A DNA stretch of 64,000 nt. Source: Henriciella sp. (GTDB taxonomy: Bacteria > Pseudomonadota > Alphaproteobacteria > Caulobacterales > Hyphomonadaceae). Below the pieces are notes generated by a model. It saw nothing but the letters and a program-made list of their open reading frames with translations, did no database searches and was not told the DNA's origin. The position numbers and the translations under genes are program-made. The DNA lies in NCBI RefSeq assembly GCF_029937755.1, contig NZ_JAPYPG010000006.1, positions 124,001-188,000 on the forward strand, read 5' to 3'. The stretch's first letter is position 1. Every line of letters begins with the position of its first letter. This document shows, piece after piece, positions 1-8,933 of the stretch.

Positions 1-1
1 C

Positions 2-2203
2 GGCGTTGAAATCTATGACGATTATGGACGCCTGCTCGATCCGAACATGGGCCTCCCGGCGGAAGTCCGGACCGGCGGCGACCAGCTTGGCGGCGAAGGC
101 CTGACCGTTGTTCCGACCAAGTCGGTGGCGCTCTTCTCTGGCCTGGTGGAGGTCGGCCGGTCGGGCAAGGCGAAGGTCACCTTCGACGTGCCGGAGTTTA
201 ATGGCGAGCTGCGCCTGATGGCGGTGGCCTGGTCTGAAAGCGGCCTCGGCACTGCCAGCAAGCCCATGACGGTGCGCGACCCGGCGCCAAGCGAGCTGAT
301 CCTGCCGCGCTTCCTTGCGCCCGGAGATGAGGCGCTTGCGACGGTCTCGATCGACAATATCGAGCTTGACGAAGGCACCTTCACAGCCTCGCTCGATGTG
401 ACGGATCCGCTGGACGTGCCGGCGACTGAGGTTTCGCGCACCATTCCGAATGGCAAGCGGGCCGATGAAGGCGTGCTGATCACCTCCGACGGCGCTGGCA
501 TCTCGGATGTAAGGCTGAGTGTGAACGGGCCGGAGAATTACTCCATAACGCGGAATTATCAGATCCAGTCGCGCTCGCCCTGGCTCCCGGCCACGAGCAT
601 TTCCACGGCCATGATGGAGCCAGGCGACAGTTGGTCGATCCCGGACTCGCTGCTGGTGAATTACAAGCCGGATACAGCCGAGGTGACGATTACCTTCTCG
701 TCGCTACCGCTGGACGCCAATGCGCTCTACACGTCGCTCGCGCGCTACCCTTATGGCTGTACCGAGCAGACAGTGAGCCGGGCCATGCCACTCCTCTATG
801 AGGAACAGCTGGTGGTCATGGGGGCTGATGAGACCGCACGCGAGTCCGCCGACATGCAGGTCCAAGAAGCTGTCACCCGCGTGCTGAACCGCCAGTCGAG
901 TGAAGGTGCTTTCGGCCTGTGGCGCGAAGGCGACCGTAATGCCTCTCCGTGGCTCGGTGCCTATACGACCGACTTTCTCTACCGCGCCAATGCGGAAGGC
1001 TATGAGGTGCCGCAGGAAGCACTAGACCGCGCCTATCAGTCGATGCGCCAGATTGCGCAGGGCGATGCCTGGCGGGTGTATGGCTACGAGACCGATGTCT
1101 GGGAAAGCCGCTGGCATGATGACACGGAGAAGAAGCTGATGCGCCGCGCTTCGGCCTATGCACTCTATGTCCTCGCCAAGGCGGGCAAGGCGGATATGAG
1201 CCGTCTGCGCTACCTGCATGACCGAGAACTCGACGAGATGGAAAGCCCGCTCACGCGTGCTCACCTCGCTGCAGCACTTTCCTATATGGGAGACCGCTCG
1301 CGCGCCAAGAGCGCCTTCGATGCCGCCGAAGACGCGCTCGGTTATGTCAATGATGGCGACTATTACCAGACGCCGCTGCGCGACCTCTCCGGTGTTCTGG
1401 CGCTGGCTGCCGAAACCGGCTTCAACGACCATGTTGCCCGTCTGGCCGAACGCCTCGGGGAAGATGCGCCGGATCCGAGCGAGCTGACGACGCAGGAAAA
1501 GGCGTTTGCGCTGCTTGCCGTCAACGGCATGCGTGGAGACGATGAGTCCGATGGCTTCCGCCTCAACGTGGATGGCCTTGGGCGCGGCAATAACAACGAT
1601 CACCGCTACCGCCTCTCTGCCGAACAGGCGACGAGCGACGTGACCTTCTCGCTCGGTGAGCGTTCTGTACCGGTCTTCCGCACCGTGATGGTGCGTGGTG
1701 AGCCTTCCAGCCCGCCGCCGGCCACCTCGTCGAAGCTGCGAGTGGCAAAGTCAGTTCGCAACATGACGGGCGGACGCGTCGATCTCGGCAAAATCCGCCA
1801 GGGTGAGCAGCTTGTCGTCTCGGTTCAGATCACGCCGGAGCAGCGCCGCACCAATCCGGTCATCGTGGCAGACCTCCTGCCAGCCGGCTTCGAGATTGAG
1901 ACGGTGCTGAAGCCAGCCGATGGGGACCGGCCAAACAATGGTACGGACGGCGCCTTCTCCTGGCTGGGTGAGATCAACGAGGCAAACACCGACGAGGCCC
2001 GTGACGACCGCTTCGTCGCCGCTATCGATGTGCGCGATGAGCCGGTCCGGCTGGCTTATGTTGTCCGGGCGGTGACGCCGGGTGCCTTCGCGATGCCGGG
2101 CGCCAATGCCGAGGATATGTACCGGCCTGACGTCTTTGCCCGCTCTGCGCCGGGACGCGTGACGATCGAGACCCAGAGCGCGGGGACTGGCGGTCAGAAA
2201 TGA
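2..2203 (+). CDS. Alpha-2-macroglobulin family protein, C-terminal part (5' end outside window)
   Basis: The reading frame is open from base 2, so this is the C-terminal 733 residues of a larger protein. The bacterial alpha-2-macroglobulin thioester motif GCTEQ is intact (Cys codon at 758-760) and is followed by the alpha/alpha-toroid-like thioester domain, with a macroglobulin-like beta domain at the C-terminus. Family members of this size are periplasmic, usually inner-membrane-anchored lipoproteins that trap attacking proteases through the thioester. The signal peptide and lipobox would lie upstream of the window and cannot be checked. The stop overlaps the start of the penicillin-binding protein 1C gene by 4 bases (ATGA), the usual pairing for this type of macroglobulin. 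That coupling suggests protease trapping combined with peptidoglycan repair. Confidence 0.93.
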   Translation, partial: GVEIYDDYGRLLDPNMGLPAEVRTGGDQLGGEGLTVVPTKSVALFSGLVEVGRSGKAKVTFDVPEFNGELRLMAVAWSESGLGTASKPMTVRDPAPSELILPRFLAPGDEALATVSIDNIELDEGTFTASLDVTDPLDVPATEVSRTIPNGKRADEGVLITSDGAGISDVRLSVNGPENYSITRNYQIQSRSPWLPATSISTAMMEPGDSWSIPDSLLVNYKPDTAEVTITFSSLPLDANALYTSLARYPYGCTEQTVSRAMPLLYEEQLVVMGADETARESADMQVQEAVTRVLNRQSSEGAFGLWREGDRNASPWLGAYTTDFLYRANAEGYEVPQEALDRAYQSMRQIAQGDAWRVYGYETDVWESRWHDDTEKKLMRRASAYALYVLAKAGKADMSRLRYLHDRELDEMESPLTRAHLAAALSYMGDRSRAKSAFDAAEDALGYVNDGDYYQTPLRDLSGVLALAAETGFNDHVARLAERLGEDAPDPSELTTQEKAFALLAVNGMRGDDESDGFRLNVDGLGRGNNNDHRYRLSAEQATSDVTFSLGERSVPVFRTVMVRGEPSSPPPATSSKLRVAKSVRNMTGGRVDLGKIRQGEQLVVSVQITPEQRRTNPVIVADLLPAGFEIETVLKPADGDRPNNGTDGAFSWLGEINEANTDEARDDRFVAAIDVRDEPVRLAYVVRAVTPGAFAMPGANAEDMYRPDVFARSAPGRVTIETQSAGTGGQK

Positions 2204-4263
2204 TCTGGCTGAAGCGGCTGGCGATTGCCTTTGCGGCATTGCTGGCCGCAGCCTTTGCGCTCGACCGCATTTTCCCGCCTCCGCTGGACAAGTCCGACAT
2301 TGTTTCGGTCATGGTGAGCGATCGCGATGGCCGGCCCCTGCGCGCCATTCCGACGCCTGAACACCACTGGCGCTTCCGGGCGGACCTGGAGGAGATCGAT
2401 CCGGTTTTTATCGAGGCGTTGCTGGAAGTTGAGGACCAGCGCTATTGGAGCCATGGCGGCGTGGACTGGGTGGGCATGGTGCGCGCGGCCTGGAGTTCGG
2501 CGCTGGCCGGGCGCATCGTTTCGGGCGGTTCGACCATCACGATGCAGACGGCACGCCTGCTGGAGCCGCGGCCGCGTACCATCCCTTCCAAGCTGATCGA
2601 GATGTTCCGTGCCCACCAGATCGAGGCGAGGCTCAGCAAGGAGGAGATCCTCGAACTCTACCTCACCCTGACGCCTTATGGCGGTAATATCGAAGGCATC
2701 CGCGCGGCGAGCTGGCACTATTTCGGCCGCGAGCCGGATCGTCTCTCCGACGACCAGATCGCATTGCTGGTTGCCCTGCCGCAGAGCCCAGAAGTGCGCC
2801 GGCCCGACCTCAGGCCGAAAGGTGCCGTCGCTGGCCGCAGGGCCATTGTCTCGAAGCTTGAACGCCTCGGTTATCTGGATGCGGCCCGTGCGGAGGAGGC
2901 GCGAACCTCTACGCTCCCCACCGGCGAGTATGCTTTTCCGGCCAGGGCATGGCATGCGACGGACCGGGCTGCCAGGGACGCGGCAGGCGACGTCCGCTCC
3001 ACGCTTGATGCCAAACTGCAGCAGGAGCTGGAGGCGCTCGCCTATGAGCATGCGAAGGAGTTTGGCAACGAGACGCAAGTTGCCATGCTGGTTGTGGACA
3101 TCCCGACACGCGCGGTGCGAGCCGCTGTCGGGTCGGCCTCGAAGGACTTGCCGGGCGGCTGGCTGGACCTGACCGCGCAGGCGCGCTCGCCGGGATCGAC
3201 ACTCAAGCCTTTCATCTATGCCATGGCCTTCGATGATGGCTCAGCGGCTCCAGATACGCGTATTTCAGACCTGCCGAAACGCTTCAAATCATACCAGCCA
3301 GACAATTTCGACCGGATGTTCCGGGGCGATGTGCGCGTTTCCGAAGCCCTGCAGCATTCGCTCAACGTGCCCGCCGTCCTGGCGCTGGACCGTATCGGGC
3401 CGGAGCGCTTTGCGGCAACACTGGCCCTGGCGGGCGCTCCACCACGCATATCGAAAGGCGCGGACAAGGCGCCAGGTCTTGCCCTCGCGCTTGGCGGGGC
3501 AGGGCTGACCGCGCGGGAACTCGCTGTCATTTATGCGGCGCTCGGTGACGGGGGTCATGCCAAGCCGCTGGTCTGGCGGGCTGACGAGGAAGCGCGAATG
3601 GCAAAGGCCCGCGGCTTTCGGCTGATGAGCCCGGACAGTGCGGAGAAAATCCTGCGCATCCTGAAGAATGCGCCAACGCCGGAAGGCCGCATGCCCGGGC
3701 GGCTGACGGCAAACGCGCCACAGATCGCCTTCAAGACGGGGACATCCTATGGCTTTCGTGATGCCTGGGCTGCTGGGGTGTCCGGCGATCATGCGATCGT
3801 CGTCTGGGTCGGCCGCGCCGATGGCGCACCACGCCCTGGTGCGACAGGCCGGGATACGGCTCTCCCGATCCTGTTCGAGGCCGCTGACCGCGCTGCATAT
3901 CATCTCGGTGGTACTGGCGGTGCGAAAACGCGGCTCATGAGTGAGCGCAGCGCCGAGGCGAAAGGTGCACTGGCTCGGTTTGATCGCGGCGGCCAGGCCC
4001 CGGAAATCCTGTTCCCGCCAAAAGGGGCTGAACTCTGGTCCGGCAGGATCAATGGCAAACCGGCCCGGCCTTTCGTGCTCGCCGGTCGGGGCGAGGGCCG
4101 GCTGCGCTGGTATATCGATGGGACGCCATGCCCACTGGACGATGCAGGCCTGCCGGTCTGGACGCCGGTTCAGTCGGGTTTCTATCGCGTGAGTGCCGTC
4201 GACAGGGAAGGGCGTGAGACAAGTGTTCGGGTGCGAGTGCTTGGAGCATCATCAGCAGGCTGA
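2200..4263 (+). CDS. pbpC: Penicillin-binding protein 1C (bifunctional glycosyltransferase/transpeptidase)
   Basis: This 687-aa inner-membrane, periplasm-facing enzyme polymerises and cross-links peptidoglycan. The N-terminal membrane anchor is at about residues 5-22. The glycosyltransferase 51 domain carries the catalytic glutamate in the EDQRYW motif (E78) and GGSTITMQ. The transpeptidase domain has all three active-site boxes: S333-T-L-K, S387-L-N and K512-T-G-T. A C-terminal beta domain of the PBP1C type (about 595-687) follows. The start overlaps the macroglobulin stop by 4 bases, so translation is probably coupled. Length and domain order are normal for PbpC. Confidence 0.95.
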   Translation: MIWLKRLAIAFAALLAAAFALDRIFPPPLDKSDIVSVMVSDRDGRPLRAIPTPEHHWRFRADLEEIDPVFIEALLEVEDQRYWSHGGVDWVGMVRAAWSSALAGRIVSGGSTITMQTARLLEPRPRTIPSKLIEMFRAHQIEARLSKEEILELYLTLTPYGGNIEGIRAASWHYFGREPDRLSDDQIALLVALPQSPEVRRPDLRPKGAVAGRRAIVSKLERLGYLDAARAEEARTSTLPTGEYAFPARAWHATDRAARDAAGDVRSTLDAKLQQELEALAYEHAKEFGNETQVAMLVVDIPTRAVRAAVGSASKDLPGGWLDLTAQARSPGSTLKPFIYAMAFDDGSAAPDTRISDLPKRFKSYQPDNFDRMFRGDVRVSEALQHSLNVPAVLALDRIGPERFAATLALAGAPPRISKGADKAPGLALALGGAGLTARELAVIYAALGDGGHAKPLVWRADEEARMAKARGFRLMSPDSAEKILRILKNAPTPEGRMPGRLTANAPQIAFKTGTSYGFRDAWAAGVSGDHAIVVWVGRADGAPRPGATGRDTALPILFEAADRAAYHLGGTGGAKTRLMSERSAEAKGALARFDRGGQAPEILFPPKGAELWSGRINGKPARPFVLAGRGEGRLRWYIDGTPCPLDDAGLPVWTPVQSGFYRVSAVDREGRETSVRVRVLGASSAG

Positions 4264-4270
4264 CCGGATA

Positions 4271-4299
4271 AAGAAAAGGCCGCCTCATCGCAGGCGGCC
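4271..4299 (-). terminator. Rho-independent terminator of the acidic-protein gene
   Basis: An 8-bp perfect stem, GGCCGCCT (4278-4285) with AGGCGGCC (4292-4299), closes a 6-base loop. The A-rich stretch 4271-4277 becomes a U-run on the minus strand. It lies between the converging stops of pbpC and the acidic-protein gene. Confidence 0.8.
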
Positions 4300-4329
4300 T
4301 CTCCCGATCTCTCGTGACTGGTGGCCCGC

Positions 4330-6585
4330 TCAGGTCCAGGGATTGAAACGGGTCTTGGGCCGCGTCGGACGGGGGGCTTCTTCGGCATCGCTGCGCTGGT
4401 CGTTATTGCCCTCACTCTCAACCAGAGACAGGGACCTGTCCGGCTCTTGCGGCGGCTCAACGGTTTGCGTTTCGCGTGGTGAGACAGCGTCGAGATCGGC
4501 GTCCGATACGCTTGCCTCCACATAGTCTTCCGCGCGGTCGAGATCGGTGATGTCCGGAATGGCATTGCTTTCGGCCGCTACTCCAGTTTCGCCGGAATAG
4601 TCGTCCGTCGCATCGATATAGACCGGAGCGCGGCTGACGGTTTCCCGCGGTTCGGGAGTGCCGGCAGGTTTGGGGGCCGTCGGCTGGAAGCCGCTGGCCG
4701 TTTGCCCAAAGCCAAGACCGGCGCCCAGGCCGCTAAGTGAGATTGCGCCGGGCGGGCTGGGCTCGGGCGCGGTCGTGGCCTCTCTTTCAAACGGCGCTGA
4801 GAGCGGTTCAGATGTGTCCGATGTCTCGGCCTCAGTTTCGGCAGGGGCTTCGTTTTCAGGGGACCACTCGTCGCCATCAAAGCTGGTCTCGGTCGAAAGA
4901 GCTGACTCTTCCAGCGCATCATCACTTTCAGCCTGTTCGTCAGATGCGTCCGTTTCGGTTCGGGCGACATCCTCAGGCATGGCCATCATTGTGGCGGCTG
5001 TGGCGAGGCCGGAGTCGGTTTCGGAATCGTTTTCCGGGGTTTCATTGACCTCTTCAGCCGAAACCTCCGCACCTTCAGCCTGAAGCCCGCCAGCGCCAAA
5101 GGGAATATAGTGAACATTGGTATCGGCAGCGGAAACCGGTTCGGGCGTATCGTCTGCCTCAGCCGTGCTGTCTGCGACCACTGGCGTCTCTGTGGCGGCG
5201 GGCCAGGTCTCGACGCTATCGTGGTCAGCTTCGTCACTTTCCGTCTCTGACGACACGTCTCCAGGCGCCGCATCCCAGACCGGTGCGACGGAGGCAACTT
5301 CGTCTTCCTGCGGTTCGCTGGTGACGGTTTCGTGATCGGTAGCCGCTTCGGCTGTTTCTTCAACGACGGCCTCAGCCGATACTTCTGCAGAAACGGCCTC
5401 GGGCTCATCTGTCAGGCCCGCTTCATCTTCCAGATCGTCAGCCGCGCCGAAATCATCGGCCTCATCCCCGGGCACCGGTGCAGCAGCTTCAGGCGCTATT
5501 GCGTCAGGTTCATCATCAAGGACGGGCGCATCGTCCGGAGCAACGGAGTAAGACGGGGTCGGCGAGAAGGATTCAGCCTCTTCGAAGTAAGTGTCATCAC
5601 TCTCGTCTGCGCCCTCGTCCGTATCTTCGGCTGCCTGAGCGACATCTTCAGCTTCTGCCTCGACCGTTCCGGCGGCATCATCGGCGCCCAGACCTTCCGC
5701 GGGCTCTTCCGGTGTCTCGCTCAGCTCAGGCTCACTTATGGCCTCCGGTTCGGACGGGTCGGCCGGATGAGCATTCACCTCATCGGCGAGACGCGCAACC
5801 GCGCCGCCGACAAAGGCTTCACTGTCATTGTCTTCCTCGGTTTCATCTGTGTCAGACGCGTTAGAGGTAATCTCTTCGGCATCCGCTTCACTCGAGGCGG
5901 CGCTCGCATCCTCATCAGCGTCCGAGATTTCTTCGACGAGAGCGGCTTCCGGTACACTTGCATCGACGAGATCGTCATCGGGCGTGTCGGGGCCCTCAAG
6001 CGTTTCTTCTACCGCGGCACTGGCGGCGGCTTCGTCAGAGGAGGGCGTGGACCACGGATTGTCCACAGTCTCATCGGCCGGGTCCGGTGTGGCCGCGGTC
6101 AGCGCTGTGGTGTCGTCGCCAGGATCTTCGACAGCGTCGGGGCCAACCGGGATATCTGCTTCTTCGAGAGTGTCTTCGCTGGCGGCGGCTTCTTCTGCCG
6201 ACGAGCTTTCTTCGACCGTCTCGGTTTCTTCTGCGGGGGATGCTTCGGTCTCTGGTTCGGAGAGGCCGGCGAGAAGCGTGTTGATGGCCGCTTCCGTACC
6301 ACGCGCCTCGCGACAGGCATCACGGGCAATAACCGCGACCAGGTCACCATATGTCCCGCCATCGGGGTGCGCCGTGGCGTTGAGGACGGTGGACGTCGCG
6401 TCTTCCAGAGCCTTGCCGTTGTCTGTGCTGAGCAGGACGCGCGCCGGCTCAGGTGTCAGGCGGACGACATAGCCTTCCGTCGCATAAAGGACGTCGCCAT
6501 TGTCCTTTTCGATCCAGTCGATTTTCTTTTGCGCCGTCATGGCGGCAAGGCGGTCAATCAGCTTTTGGGTCGATGGATGAAGCAT
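4330..6585 (-). CDS. Large highly acidic protein of unknown function
   Basis: I do not recognise this 751-aa protein. Residues 1 to about 108 look like a folded domain of mixed helix and strand, starting MLHPSTQKLIDRLAAMTAQK. From about 110 to 690 the chain is dominated by Glu, Asp, Ala, Ser and Thr with almost no Lys or Arg, so it is probably disordered. The last residues are basic (RPTRPKTRFNPWT). No signal peptide or membrane segment is visible, so a cytoplasmic location is likely. The N-domain plus acidic linker plus short basic tail suggests a scaffold or polymer-like tether, but that is inference. Codon-level bias keeps long frames open on the opposite strand. A clear terminator follows it. 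Confidence 0.8.
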   Translation of the reverse strand: MLHPSTQKLIDRLAAMTAQKKIDWIEKDNGDVLYATEGYVVRLTPEPARVLLSTDNGKALEDATSTVLNATAHPDGGTYGDLVAVIARDACREARGTEAAINTLLAGLSEPETEASPAEETETVEESSSAEEAAASEDTLEEADIPVGPDAVEDPGDDTTALTAATPDPADETVDNPWSTPSSDEAAASAAVEETLEGPDTPDDDLVDASVPEAALVEEISDADEDASAASSEADAEEITSNASDTDETEEDNDSEAFVGGAVARLADEVNAHPADPSEPEAISEPELSETPEEPAEGLGADDAAGTVEAEAEDVAQAAEDTDEGADESDDTYFEEAESFSPTPSYSVAPDDAPVLDDEPDAIAPEAAAPVPGDEADDFGAADDLEDEAGLTDEPEAVSAEVSAEAVVEETAEAATDHETVTSEPQEDEVASVAPVWDAAPGDVSSETESDEADHDSVETWPAATETPVVADSTAEADDTPEPVSAADTNVHYIPFGAGGLQAEGAEVSAEEVNETPENDSETDSGLATAATMMAMPEDVARTETDASDEQAESDDALEESALSTETSFDGDEWSPENEAPAETEAETSDTSEPLSAPFEREATTAPEPSPPGAISLSGLGAGLGFGQTASGFQPTAPKPAGTPEPRETVSRAPVYIDATDDYSGETGVAAESNAIPDITDLDRAEDYVEASVSDADLDAVSPRETQTVEPPQEPDRSLSLVESEGNNDQRSDAEEAPRPTRPKTRFNPWT

Positions 6586-6676
6586 CAGGCAGGTCCAGCA
6601 TCTGTTTCAGGTTACAGGTCCGACAACCGGTCTAACCCCTCAGAGGCGAATGATCAAAGCGTAGTGTCGGTCAGTT

Positions 6677-6720
6677 TTGTGAAATTGTAGTCACAACCCA
6701 GAAAGCGGGCATTGTTGTGA
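6677..6720. promoter_or_regulatory. Inverted-repeat operator candidate between divergent genes
   Basis: TTGTGA (6677-6682) and TCACAA (6691-6696) form a perfect inverted repeat with an 8-base spacer. A third TTGTGA copy is at 6715-6720. The spacing differs from the classical CRP site (TGTGA-N6-TCACA), so the cognate regulator is not obvious. It sits in the intergenic region between the divergently transcribed acidic-protein gene and the fatty-acid hydroxylase gene, so it could serve either. Confidence 0.4.
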
Positions 6721-6828
6721 CGGAATGGGACAGAAAAACCGTGGAGCTACTGCAGGCGAGACGGTTTCTGTACGCACCGTTCCTCCTATGTAACGATGTA
6801 TTCACCGTGCCAGGCAGGAATGGAGAGA

Positions 6829-7671
6829 ATGTCGCAAGAGCTGATCATCCGCGTGAGCGTGTTTCTCGCCGTCTTTGCTTCGCTCGCCTGTCTGGAGAGT
6901 TTCCAGCCGAGGCGGCAGGCTGAGCTCAAACGGACGGAACGCTGGCCGGGGGCTGGAGTGCTGTTCGTTTCGGGTGCCGTTCTCGGACGTCTCGCAGTGC
7001 CGACTGGCCTGGCCGGGTTGGCCCTCTGGGCAGAGGGACAGGGGATTGGCCTGTTCAATCTTATCGTCCTGCCCGCATGGATGGTCGGCGTGTTCGCTTT
7101 TCTGATCCTGGACCTTTCCGTCTGGGGCCAACACCTCGCCATGCATAAGGTACCCTTCCTCTGGCGCATGCACAGGGTACATCATTCGGATCCGCACATT
7201 GATGTGGTGACGGCCCTGCGGTTCCATCCCGCCGAGATCCTGGTGTCGCTGGGCTGGAAGGCGGCAGTCGTGGTCGCGTTCGGGATACCGGCCTGGGCGG
7301 CCTTCCTGTTCGAGGTCGCGCTGAATGCCTTCGCGCAATTCAATCATGCCAACTGGGCACTACCGAAGCGCGTCGACACCGTGCTGCGCCAGCTTGTCGT
7401 CACACCGGACATGCACCGGGTGCATCACTCGACCGACCATATGGAGTCCAATCGCAATTTCGGTTTCTGCCTTTCGATCTGGGACAGGCTTTTTCGGCTT
7501 TACAAGGCGCAACCGGATGCCGGTCATGCCGACATGGAGATCGGTCAGAAGGACTGGCGCACGGCGCGCGACCAGGCGCCGATTGATCTGCTCGTTCAGC
7601 CGCTAAAACGGCCCAAGGATCAATACTCGGCAGGTTTGTCCTCGTCGGCCAGCGGCTCCCAGTCAGATTGA
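6829..7671 (+). CDS. Sterol desaturase / fatty acid hydroxylase family membrane protein
   Basis: The protein is about 280 aa with several hydrophobic helices and the di-iron histidine boxes of the FA-hydroxylase superfamily: HLAMH, then HRVHHS, HANW and a second HRVHHS. Members oxidise membrane lipids, sterols, carotenoids or fatty acids using oxygen and a di-iron centre; the substrate here cannot be read from sequence. I prefer the ATG at 6829, which is preceded by GGAGAGA; in-frame ATGs at 6796 and 6820 are alternatives. The last 52 bases overlap the 3' end of the converging thioredoxin-like lipoprotein gene. Confidence 0.85.
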   Translation: MSQELIIRVSVFLAVFASLACLESFQPRRQAELKRTERWPGAGVLFVSGAVLGRLAVPTGLAGLALWAEGQGIGLFNLIVLPAWMVGVFAFLILDLSVWGQHLAMHKVPFLWRMHRVHHSDPHIDVVTALRFHPAEILVSLGWKAAVVVAFGIPAWAAFLFEVALNAFAQFNHANWALPKRVDTVLRQLVVTPDMHRVHHSTDHMESNRNFGFCLSIWDRLFRLYKAQPDAGHADMEIGQKDWRTARDQAPIDLLVQPLKRPKDQYSAGLSSSASGSQSD

Positions 7672-8315
7672 ACGGCCTTGATGTCTGCGAGTAGTCCCTG
7701 GACCGGGTTGTCCGCTTCTGCGTCTGAAAGATTAGACCGAAACCCCTGCACGGTGAGGTCCGGTGCTATCAGCAGGTAGGAGGGCGTCCAGGCGATCTTC
7801 AGCGTTTCGCGAATTGAGGCATCTTCGTCGACAAGCGTGGGAAAGTTGAAGCCCTTCTCCTCAAAAAAGTCTTCGATTGCATTGTACTTTCCATAAGCCT
7901 CATCAGCGCGTTCGGCGCTTGCTGGCGTATGAATGGTGAGCAAGGCGAGATCTTCCCGGTCTTTTACCTCGGTCCACAGCTCCGAAATAAGATCAGCATC
8001 GGCCCGGCTGTCATGACAGTGCAGGCCCCACACAATGATAAGCGTCCACTGGTTCTCCAGTTCCTGCGTCGAGAAGAGAGGGCCAGCGACCATGGTACCG
8101 TCAAAGGCCGGAATCTCGCGTCCCAGGAAAGCATAGTCATAGGGGCGGCCATAATCGTCCCGGGGGACGCCGTCTTCGCCGCGTTCAGCGGTTTCAGGCA
8201 CATCCGCACCCGGAGTGATGAAGCTGGTCGCAGCAGTCTCATTGTCGGAGCCGCCGCTGCCGCCGCAGGCAGCGAGCAGGGCGAGAACACTGGCAGCAAT
8301 CAGGTGGCGGATCAT
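7620..8315 (-). CDS. Thioredoxin-fold (TlpA/redoxin-like) lipoprotein
   Basis: This is a 231-aa protein. A lipoprotein signal ends in LLAAC (Cys17), predicting a membrane-anchored periplasmic protein. The body resembles a TlpA/AhpC-type thioredoxin fold: strand, then the active-site-like WGLHCHD (single Cys100), then a cis-Pro region WTPSYLL. The usual CxxC is missing its first cysteine, so it is not an ordinary disulfide reductase; a peroxiredoxin-like or structural role is possible. The start at 8315 is chosen because AAGGAG precedes it and the signal peptide begins there; an ATG 30 bases upstream is less likely. Confidence 0.8.
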   Translation of the reverse strand: MIRHLIAASVLALLAACGGSGGSDNETAATSFITPGADVPETAERGEDGVPRDDYGRPYDYAFLGREIPAFDGTMVAGPLFSTQELENQWTLIIVWGLHCHDSRADADLISELWTEVKDREDLALLTIHTPASAERADEAYGKYNAIEDFFEEKGFNFPTLVDEDASIRETLKIAWTPSYLLIAPDLTVQGFRSNLSDAEADNPVQGLLADIKAVQSDWEPLADEDKPAEY

Positions 8316-8370
8316 GGAGAGCTCCTTAGGATTATCTGGTCTCACACCTAAAGTGCGATCAGGATAAGAA

Positions 8371-8396
8371 AAAGCCCCGACGATGGCCGGGGCTTT
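8371..8396 (-). terminator. Terminator of the 109-aa lipoprotein gene
   Basis: AAAGCCCCG pairs with CGGGGCTTT around a short loop. On the minus strand the stem is followed by TTTTTC. The same stem core recurs at 8854-8879 and 18904-18932. Confidence 0.75.
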
Positions 8397-8425
8397 CCAA
8401 AAGGGTCATGGAGTCGATCGGCCTG

Positions 8426-8755
8426 TCAGCCGCCACCTGCACCGGGAGCCCGGGTGCGCAAGGCATTGTTCTGGGCGTCGCGAACCCCGTCCTGTGAAGA
8501 CCGCGTGCGGGCGGCCCACTCTGCGCGCGTGGCGCAAATCTTTCTCGGGATCGTGGAGCCCATCTGCTCTTCGCGCTTGCAGATTTCCTCGTCCGGGTCG
8601 TGACCCTGGCGGCGGATCTCGGCACGGACCTCAGGGGTCACCTGAACCATCTGGGTGCCACCGGACGCCAGCCGCGTTCCCGTTCCCGACGAGGAGCAGG
8701 CGGCGGCAATACAGCCGACAGCGGCCAAGGCTGCAAATTGCAGAGTTAGTTTCAT
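8426..8755 (-). CDS. Small lipoprotein of unknown function
   Basis: A 109-aa protein with a signal peptide ending in the lipobox IAAAC (Cys20). The mature part is short and polar and contains two cysteines in an ICKREEQMGSTIPRKIC segment followed by TRAEWA. Similar Cys-flanked RAEW proteins are common hypothetical lipoproteins in Caulobacterales, but no function is known to me. It stands alone with its own downstream terminator. Confidence 0.8.
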   Translation of the reverse strand: MKLTLQFAALAAVGCIAAACSSSGTGTRLASGGTQMVQVTPEVRAEIRRQGHDPDEEICKREEQMGSTIPRKICATRAEWAARTRSSQDGVRDAQNNALRTRAPGAGGG

Positions 8756-8853
8756 TCTGTTCTCCAGGAGATTGTAGCAAGACTTAGGACAACTGTAGCG
8801 CGCTGAGTCTGAAATCTCAAACAGCTTCTGTCCGTATCTTTCCTGCCAGCGAC

Positions 8854-8879
8854 AAAGCCCCGGACTTTGCCGGGGCTTT
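8854..8879 (-). terminator. Terminator downstream of the thiolase gene
   Basis: AAAGCCCCGG (8854-8863) pairs with CCGGGGCTTT (8870-8879) across a 6-base loop, about 55 bases past the thiolase stop. The U-run is short in both directions, so efficiency is uncertain. Confidence 0.6.
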
Positions 8880-8933
8880 GCTCAATATTCGATCATGTTA
8901 GATGGCAAATTGTGCCTGAATGACCCGTGTGGA

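Noticed and set aside
5332-6690. A 452-codon plus-strand frame opposite the acidic-protein gene
   Set aside because: The minus-strand frame has a folded-looking start, RBS-compatible start and a terminator; the plus frame is a by-product of Glu/Ala/Asp codons.
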